This document shows, in pieces, positions 58,887-64,000 of a DNA stretch of 64,000 bases; the first letter of the stretch is position 1, and the number at the start of each line of letters is the position of its first letter. Made by a program: the position numbers and the translations under genes. Where the stretch lies: assembly GCF_000372805.1 (NCBI RefSeq), contig NZ_KB889886.1:1-64000 (forward strand), in the 5' to 3' direction. This stretch comes from Marinobacter gelidimuriae. Its GTDB lineage: Bacteria > Pseudomonadota > Gammaproteobacteria > Pseudomonadales > Oleiphilaceae. The notes under the pieces were generated by a model, which was given only the letters and a program-made list of their open reading frames with translations, made no database searches and had not been told where the DNA came from.

Positions 58887-60932
58887 ATGTCAGTTCTTAA
58901 AAGCTTTATTGCCGGTAAGTGGGTTGGTGAACGGCAGGCCAAAGCCCTTCCCAGCGCCATCAACGGCGAGATTGTGGCGCACACGCACGACGACACCCTG
59001 GACTTCAAAGAAGCCGCGGAATACGGCCGCAAAGTCGGTGGCAAAAACCTGCTGGCCATGGATTTCCAGGAACGTGCTCTGGCGCTCAAAGCCATGGCGA
59101 TGTACCTGCAGGAGCACAAGAAAGAGCTGTACGCGTTGTCTATGCACACCGGTTCCAGCAAAGCGGATAACGGCTTCGACATCGACGGCGGCTTTGGCAC
59201 TATGTTTTCCTACGCCAGTATGGGCCGCCGCGAGCTGCCGTCTGGCAACGTAGTGCACGAAGGCCCGGTAACGCAGTTGGGCAAGAACAACCACTTCGCC
59301 GGCACCCACATTCTGGTGCCCCGTGGTGGTGTTGCGCTGCACATCGACGCCTACAACTTCCCGGTGTGGGGCATGCTGGAAAAGTTTGCGCCAACCTTTT
59401 TGGCGGGCATGCCTTCCATTGTTAAGCCGGCCACCTCCACTTGCTACGTAACCGAACTGGCCGTGCGCCTGATGCACGAATCCGGTGCGTTGCCAGAGGG
59501 CAGCCTGCAGCTGATCATTGGCAGCACCGGCGACCTGTTCGAGCACCTGCAGGAGCAGGATGTGGTGACTTTTACCGGTTCGGCAAAAACCGCACGCATG
59601 TTGCGTAACCACCCGAACATCGTCCAGCGCTCGATTCCGTTCAACGCCGAAGCCGACTCGCTGAACAGCGCGGTTCTGGCCCCGGATGTTACCCCGGAAC
59701 ACGAAGAATTCGATCTGTTTGTACGTGAAATCGGCCGCGAAATGACCGCTAAAGCCGGCCAGAAGTGCACCGCGATTCGCCGGGTTATGGTTCCACAAAA
59801 CCAAGTGCAAGCCGTGTGCAATAAGCTTACAGAACGGCTGTCGAAGATTACCGTCGGCGACCCTTCCGTTGAAGGCGTGCGCATGGGTGCTCTGGCGTCC
59901 ATGGATCAACTGGAAGACGTGAAAGCCAACATCCAGGAACTGCTGAAAACCAGCGAACTGGTGATGGGCGGAGACGGTAGCTTCAAACCCACCGGCCCGG
60001 GCACCGACAAAGGCGCGTTCATCGAACCGCATCTGCTGGTGTGCCGTAACCCGGAAAACGGTTGTGGTGCCCACGACATCGAGGCCTTCGGCCCGGTTGC
60101 TACCATTATTCCTTACGATACCCTGGATGACATGGTGGAACTGGTCGCCAAGGGCCGCGGCTCATTGGTGACCACAGTCACCACCCGTGACCCGGCGATC
60201 ATTGCCAAACTGGCACCGGCACTGGCCGCCTATCACGGCCGCCTGCACCTGCTGGATGCGGAAGCAGCCAAAGAATCCACGGGGCACGGTTCTCCCCTGC
60301 CTATGCTGAAACACGGCGGCCCGGGCCGCGCTGGTGGTGGTGAAGAACTCGGTGGCATTCGCGCGGTGCATCACTACCTGCAGCGCACGGCTATTCAGGG
60401 CTCGCCCACCATGCTGGCGGCGGTCACCGGCGAATACGTTCGCGGTGCCAAACTGATTGAAAACGACGTGCATCCGTTCCGCCGTCACTTCGAAGACCTG
60501 CAGATTTGTGAATCACTGCTAACACACCGCCGTACCGTCACCGAAGCAGATCTGGTGAACTTCGGCTGTTTGTCCGGCGACCACTTCTACATGCACTTTG
60601 ATGAAATCGCGGCCCGCGAAAGCCAGTTCGGCAAGCGCATTGCCCACGGCTATTTTGTGCTATCTGCTGCTGCAGGCTTGTTCGTGTATCCGGGTGAAGG
60701 CCCGGTGTTGGCGAACTACGGCCTGGACACCCTGCGCTTTATCGAACCGGTAGCACCGGGCGATACCATTCGTGCCCGCCTGACCTGTAAGCGCAAGATT
60801 GATCAGGGCCGGATGTCACCAGATGGCCATCCACAAGGCGTGGTGGTGTGGGATGTTCAGGTCACCAATCAAGACGACGTGCTGGTTGCCAGCTACGACA
60901 TTTTGACCCTGGTTGCGAAAAAGCCGGAGTAG
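58887..60932 (+). CDS. paaZ: Oxepin-CoA hydrolase / 3-oxo-5,6-dehydrosuberyl-CoA semialdehyde dehydrogenase
   Basis: A bifunctional fusion of 681 residues. The N-terminal aldehyde dehydrogenase (about 1-520) has [11 protein letters not shown] and [10 protein letters not shown] with the catalytic Cys. The C-terminal MaoC-like hydratase (about 535-681) has [19 protein letters not shown] and [14 protein letters not shown]. It opens the ring and oxidises the aldehyde. It is the last gene before a strong terminator. Confidence 0.96.
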   Translation: MSVLKSFIAGKWVGERQAKALPSAINGEIVAHTHDDTLDFKEAAEYGRKVGGKNLLAMDFQERALALKAMAMYLQEHKKELYALSMHTGSSKADNGFDIDGGFGTMFSYASMGRRELPSGNVVHEGPVTQLGKNNHFAGTHILVPRGGVALHIDAYNFPVWGMLEKFAPTFLAGMPSIVKPATSTCYVTELAVRLMHESGALPEGSLQLIIGSTGDLFEHLQEQDVVTFTGSAKTARMLRNHPNIVQRSIPFNAEADSLNSAVLAPDVTPEHEEFDLFVREIGREMTAKAGQKCTAIRRVMVPQNQVQAVCNKLTERLSKITVGDPSVEGVRMGALASMDQLEDVKANIQELLKTSELVMGGDGSFKPTGPGTDKGAFIEPHLLVCRNPENGCGAHDIEAFGPVATIIPYDTLDDMVELVAKGRGSLVTTVTTRDPAIIAKLAPALAAYHGRLHLLDAEAAKESTGHGSPLPMLKHGGPGRAGGGEELGGIRAVHHYLQRTAIQGSPTMLAAVTGEYVRGAKLIENDVHPFRRHFEDLQICESLLTHRRTVTEADLVNFGCLSGDHFYMHFDEIAARESQFGKRIAHGYFVLSAAAGLFVYPGEGPVLANYGLDTLRFIEPVAPGDTIRARLTCKRKIDQGRMSPDGHPQGVVVWDVQVTNQDDVLVASYDILTLVAKKPE

Positions 60933-60945
60933 CTTATCCGGCCAT

Positions 60946-60985
60946 AAAAAAACCGCCAGCAGCGTTCAGCTCTGGCGGTTTTTTT
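60946..60985 (+). terminator. Rho-independent terminator behind paaZ
   Basis: AAAAAAACCGCCAG (60946-60959) pairs with CTGGCGGTTTTTTT (60972-60985). The A and T tracts make it effective in both directions. Confidence 0.92.
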
Positions 60986-61064
60986 GTATCATTGGACGCT
61001 GGGCTTTAAACTGCGCCGCTCTGGCACATCCTTTCGGATGCTTCATCACTTGAGGAAAACTACA

Positions 61065-62060
61065 ATGAAAAAACTCGCGTTGAATACACTGGTGCTTGGC
61101 CTTTCCCTGTCGCTGGCCGCTACGGCTTTTGCGTCTGAATTTACCAACATGGATCCGATTACTCTGCGCTTGGCTCACGTGGTCAATGAACAGGATGGCT
61201 TTCATATTGCAGCCGTCAAATTTCAGGATTTGGTAGCAGAGCGAACCGAAGGTGCGGTGAACATTGAACTTTATCCTAACGCTTCGCTAGGTGACGAGCG
61301 CACCCTGCTGGAAGGCATGCAAATTGGCACCGTTGATATGGGCGTGATCACCAACGGCCCGGTCGCTAACTTTGTCGAAGAAATGGCGGTTTTTGAGCTG
61401 CCGTTTTTGTTTCCTTCACCGCAAGCCGCTTACGATGTGCTCGACGGCCCCATTGGTCAGGAACTGCTCGACAAGCTTTCCGAGGTCAACCTGAAAGGCC
61501 TGGCCTACGCCGAACGCGGCTTTCGTAATTTGACCAACAGCGAGCGCCCGGTCAACACACCAGAAGACATGAAAGGCCTGCGTATTCGCGTAATGGAAAA
61601 TCCGGTGTATGTGGACACCTTCCGCGCATTGGGTGCCAACGCCATTCCGATGGCGTGGACGGAAGCCTTGACCGCCATGCAGCAGGGCACCATTGATGGA
61701 CAAGAAAATCCCGCCAATGTCATTCATTCCTTCAAACTCTACGAAACCCAGGATTATATGACCCTCTCGCGGCATACCTACGCCCCGGCCATCTTCGTGA
61801 TGGGTCTGCCGGTCTGGAATAAGCTTCCAGAAGCGGCACAGGCTGTGGTCGTCCAGGCAGCCCAGGAAGCCGCCGAACATGAGCGCCGGGTAAACGCCGA
61901 GATGGAATCCCAGCAATTGGCCGAACTGCGCGAAGCCGGCATGCAGATTAACGACACTCCAGATATAAAGGCTTTTCAAGCCGCCGTGGTGCCGGTCTAT
62001 GCAAAGTACGGTGAGAAGTTCGATGATTACCTGCCACGTATTCTGGAGGCGCTCAAGTAA
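61065..62060 (+). CDS. TRAP transporter substrate-binding protein (DctP family)
   Basis: A periplasmic binding protein with a signal peptide (MKKLALNTLVLGLSLSLAATAFA). The DctP-family core is LRLAHVVNEQDGFHIAAVKF, ELYPNASLGDERTLLEGMQ and AIPMAWTEALTAMQQGTIDGQENP. The ATG 61065 is chosen because TGAGGA lies 8 bp upstream and it opens into the signal peptide. Its ligand is probably an organic acid; the conserved Arg that binds carboxylates lies in GLRIRVMENP. It follows the paa terminator, so a link to phenylacetate uptake is only inferred. Confidence 0.92.
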   Translation: MKKLALNTLVLGLSLSLAATAFASEFTNMDPITLRLAHVVNEQDGFHIAAVKFQDLVAERTEGAVNIELYPNASLGDERTLLEGMQIGTVDMGVITNGPVANFVEEMAVFELPFLFPSPQAAYDVLDGPIGQELLDKLSEVNLKGLAYAERGFRNLTNSERPVNTPEDMKGLRIRVMENPVYVDTFRALGANAIPMAWTEALTAMQQGTIDGQENPANVIHSFKLYETQDYMTLSRHTYAPAIFVMGLPVWNKLPEAAQAVVVQAAQEAAEHERRVNAEMESQQLAELREAGMQINDTPDIKAFQAAVVPVYAKYGEKFDDYLPRILEALK

Positions 62061-62579
62061 GTGACCATCACAACCCAATCGCTTTTAAAGCCACTAAAGC
62101 GAATTGAGCAAGGGCTGGATGCGATCATCCAGCCCTTGGTGTTTGCGGGCATGGCGGCGCTGATTGGGGTGATTACCCTGCAGATTATCTCCCGAGTGAT
62201 GTTCAGCGCAGTCGGCTGGACCGAAGAAGTCGCTCGTTTTCTGTTGGTGTGGATCACTTTTTTTGCAGGCACCCTGGCTTTTCAGCGTGGCCGGCACATC
62301 GCCGTAACATTTGCCGTAGACGCCCTGCCCGTGCGCCTGCGACAAGCCGCGCGCATTGCCGGCACCCTGGCGGTATTGGCTTTTATGGTGGCACTGGTGG
62401 TGATCGGCTATCGTTACATGCAAGTTCAGAGCTTTCAGAAATCTGCTTCCTTAAGGCTCTCCATGACCTACGTTTACGCCGTGATTCCGCTCTGCGCGGC
62501 CGTGATGAGTTGGTACGCTTTGGTCGATCTATTGGAGCTTTTAATAGATGGCGAGCGTCGTGAGGAACCCGTTCCATGA
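62061..62579 (+). CDS. TRAP transporter small permease (DctQ family)
   Basis: A 172-residue protein with four membrane helices, including VFAGMAALIGVITLQIISRV, FLLVWITFFAGTLAF and the conserved GRHIAVTF. It starts with GTG directly after the DctP stop codon and overlaps dctM by 4 bp. Confidence 0.9.
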   Translation: MTITTQSLLKPLKRIEQGLDAIIQPLVFAGMAALIGVITLQIISRVMFSAVGWTEEVARFLLVWITFFAGTLAFQRGRHIAVTFAVDALPVRLRQAARIAGTLAVLAFMVALVVIGYRYMQVQSFQKSASLRLSMTYVYAVIPLCAAVMSWYALVDLLELLIDGERREEPVP

Positions 62580-63850
62580 CGCTGCTACTGTTTGGGCTGT
62601 TCTTCGGGCTCATGCTACTGGGTATACCTATTGCCCTGGCGATAGGTGCCAGCACCATGATCGCGCTCAGCCAGGCTGGGGTCCCTTTGATGGTGGTTAC
62701 CCAGCAGATGTTTCAGGGCATCAATTCTTTTGCCTTGGTGGCCATTCCCATGTTCATACTGGCCGGCGACCTGATGGCTCAAGGCAAGGTAAGCGAGAGG
62801 CTCGTCAATTTTGCCAACTCTTTGTTCGGCTTTCTACGGGGAGGCTTATCGATAGTTTCGGTGATGGCAGGGATGTTCTTCGCTGCAATTTCAGGCTCCG
62901 GGGCGGCGACCACAGCGGCGGTGGGAGCAAGTCTGGTGCCGGAGTTACGCAAAAAAGGTTATGACCCCGCGTCTGCTGCCAGCCTGATTGCCGCAAGCGG
63001 TACCATCGGAGTGGTCATCCCGCCGTCCGTGCCCATGATTATTTATGCAGTGATTGCCCAGCAATCGGTATCTGAGCTGTTCCTGAACGGCTTTTTGCCA
63101 GGGCTAGCCATGGGGCTGGGGCTGATGGCAATTGCCATTACCCAAGCCTACAAGCGCCAGTATCCCAAAGGCACGCCTTTCTCCCTGGCCACCATCTGGC
63201 GCACATTAAAAAGCGCGAGTTGGGGACTGATGACGCCCGTCATCATTCTGGGGGGCATATTCTCGGGAATCTTTACGCCCAGTGAAGCCGCGGTGGTGGC
63301 TGTCAACTACGCGTTGCTGGTCTCGCTGTTCATTTACCGTGACCTCAAGCTAAGCGATGTGTATCGCATCTTGATTCGCTCGGCGATTACCACCTCAGTG
63401 ATCATGCTTGTGATCGCCACCTCGGCGGTGCTGAGCTGGACGCTATCCAGCTGGCAGGTGCCCGGCGCTATTGCTGAAGCGGTGCTGTCTATCTCCACCA
63501 ACCCTTACGTGATCATGCTGTTAGTGGTAGGCATAATCCTGCTGACCGGTGTATTTCTCGAGACGGCCAGCGCATTGATTATTCTAACGCCGGTTTTGCT
63601 GCCGCTGGTGCTTCAACTGGGCATTGACCCGATTCACTTTGGCCTGATCATCGTGGTCGGGTTGGCGATCGGAATGATCACCCCACCGGTAGCGATCAAC
63701 CTTTATGTGGCCTCCTCAATCACGCAGTTGCCTTTGGAGCGAATCACTCGGGCAATCATCCCTTACTTGCTGGGGTTGATCAGCGTGCTGCTAATGGTCG
63801 TGTATATTCCTATTCTGGCCGGCTGGTCAGGGCCTTACATACCCAGATAA
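62576..63850 (+). CDS. TRAP transporter large permease (DctM family)
   Basis: A 424-residue membrane protein of about 12 helices. The typical motifs are FALVAIPMFILAGDLMA, GGLSIVSVMAGMFFAAISGSGAATTAA and GVVIPPSVPMIIYAV. It forms the Na+-driven transporter with the DctQ protein. Its 3' end overlaps the convergent livF gene by 16 bp. Confidence 0.93.
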   Translation: MTLLLFGLFFGLMLLGIPIALAIGASTMIALSQAGVPLMVVTQQMFQGINSFALVAIPMFILAGDLMAQGKVSERLVNFANSLFGFLRGGLSIVSVMAGMFFAAISGSGAATTAAVGASLVPELRKKGYDPASAASLIAASGTIGVVIPPSVPMIIYAVIAQQSVSELFLNGFLPGLAMGLGLMAIAITQAYKRQYPKGTPFSLATIWRTLKSASWGLMTPVIILGGIFSGIFTPSEAAVVAVNYALLVSLFIYRDLKLSDVYRILIRSAITTSVIMLVIATSAVLSWTLSSWQVPGAIAEAVLSISTNPYVIMLLVVGIILLTGVFLETASALIILTPVLLPLVLQLGIDPIHFGLIIVVGLAIGMITPPVAINLYVASSITQLPLERITRAIIPYLLGLISVLLMVVYIPILAGWSGPYIPR

Positions 63851-64000
63851 GCCTCGCGCACTTTCTCGTTGCTCAACAACTCACGGCCAGAACCTTCCAC
63901 CACTACGCGGCCCGTTTCCAGTACATAGCCTCGATCGGCCAGCGCCAGCGCCTGGGAGGCGTTCTGCTCTACCAAAAAGATGGTCATGCCTTCGTTTTTG
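63835..64000 (-). CDS. livF: Branched-chain amino acid ABC transporter ATPase LivF, C-terminal part
   Basis: The last 54 codons of a LivF-type ATPase, running off the right edge: GMTIFLVEQNASQALALADRGYVLETGRVV and the ending REAYLGM. The H-loop His of ordinary ABC ATPases is replaced by Gln (VEQN), as usual for LivF/LivG. It converges on the TRAP large permease and overlaps it by 16 bp. Confidence 0.9.
   Translation of the reverse strand, partial: KNEGMTIFLVEQNASQALALADRGYVLETGRVVVEGSGRELLSNEKVREAYLGM

Noticed and set aside
58890-60074. 394-codon minus-strand frame opposite paaZ
   Set aside because: paaZ is a well conserved bifunctional enzyme in this place; the opposite frame is an artefact of codon bias.

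Overview
The window looks like the chromosome of a marine gammaproteobacterium of the Marinobacter / Pseudomonadales-Alteromonadales type. This is an inference from gene content and protein character: a hisBHAF block beside ctpA and a divergent polysaccharide deacetylase, asmA-mutY-yggX-tRNA-Phe, an aot transporter with an arginine succinyltransferase (aru/ast) cluster, and a full paa cluster. No marker search was possible.

Layout. (1) 1-10.7 kb is core. The C-terminal third of an IscB nuclease ends against the S41 protease gene ctpA. Then come yibQ, the leftward operon hisB-hisH-hisA-hisF, a small SRPBCC protein, asmA, mutY, yggX and tRNA-Phe. (2) About 10.7-30.2 kb is accessory and starts directly behind tRNA-Phe. 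It holds two tandem C-terminal integrase remnants and a parDE-like pair whose toxin is frameshifted. The main content is a rightward operon, hsdR-hsdM-hsdS, a 1330-residue reverse transcriptase-nitrilase of the DRT1 (UG1) kind, and a NucS-like nuclease with a C-terminal PUA/EVE-like region. After it lies a graveyard of truncated genes (HipA-like kinase, Mrr-like nuclease, RhuM, a second hsdR, sstT, chrA, photolyase, TnpB) with a few intact ones (Fic, shikimate kinase-like, PAS protein). (3) 30.2-33.2 kb has a small ArfA-like rescue factor, an M24-fold hydrolase and a Bcr/CflA efflux pump. (4) 33.4-46.1 kb is arginine/ornithine uptake and degradation: aotPJQM-astE rightward and astC-aruF-aruG-astD-astB leftward, with a decayed RND efflux pair between them. 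(5) 46.2-48.2 kb has an exonuclease/GIY-YIG fusion and a PaaY-like hexapeptide protein. (6) 48.5-60.9 kb is phenylacetate catabolism: paaFGHIJK and then paaABCDE-paaZ, closed by a strong terminator. (7) 61-64 kb is a TRAP transporter (P, Q, M) and the 3' end of livF.

How the genes work together. PaaK activates phenylacetate to its CoA ester. PaaABCE epoxidises it, with PaaD likely helping cluster maturation. PaaG isomerises the epoxide, PaaZ opens the ring and oxidises the aldehyde, and PaaJ, PaaF and PaaH carry out beta-oxidation to acetyl-CoA and succinyl-CoA. PaaI and PaaY are thioesterase-type rescue functions. The two paa promoter regions share an inverted half-site pair with nearly the same spacing. 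Aot proteins import arginine/ornithine, and the succinyltransferase pathway converts arginine to glutamate and succinate.

The most interesting system is the accessory operon at 12.6-23.5 kb, where a complete type I restriction system, an RT-nitrilase and a NucS-like protein appear to form one transcription unit. The second is the pair of RNA-guided nuclease relatives (IscB at the left edge, a broken TnpB at 29 kb), whose 3' flanks carry nearly the same hairpin.
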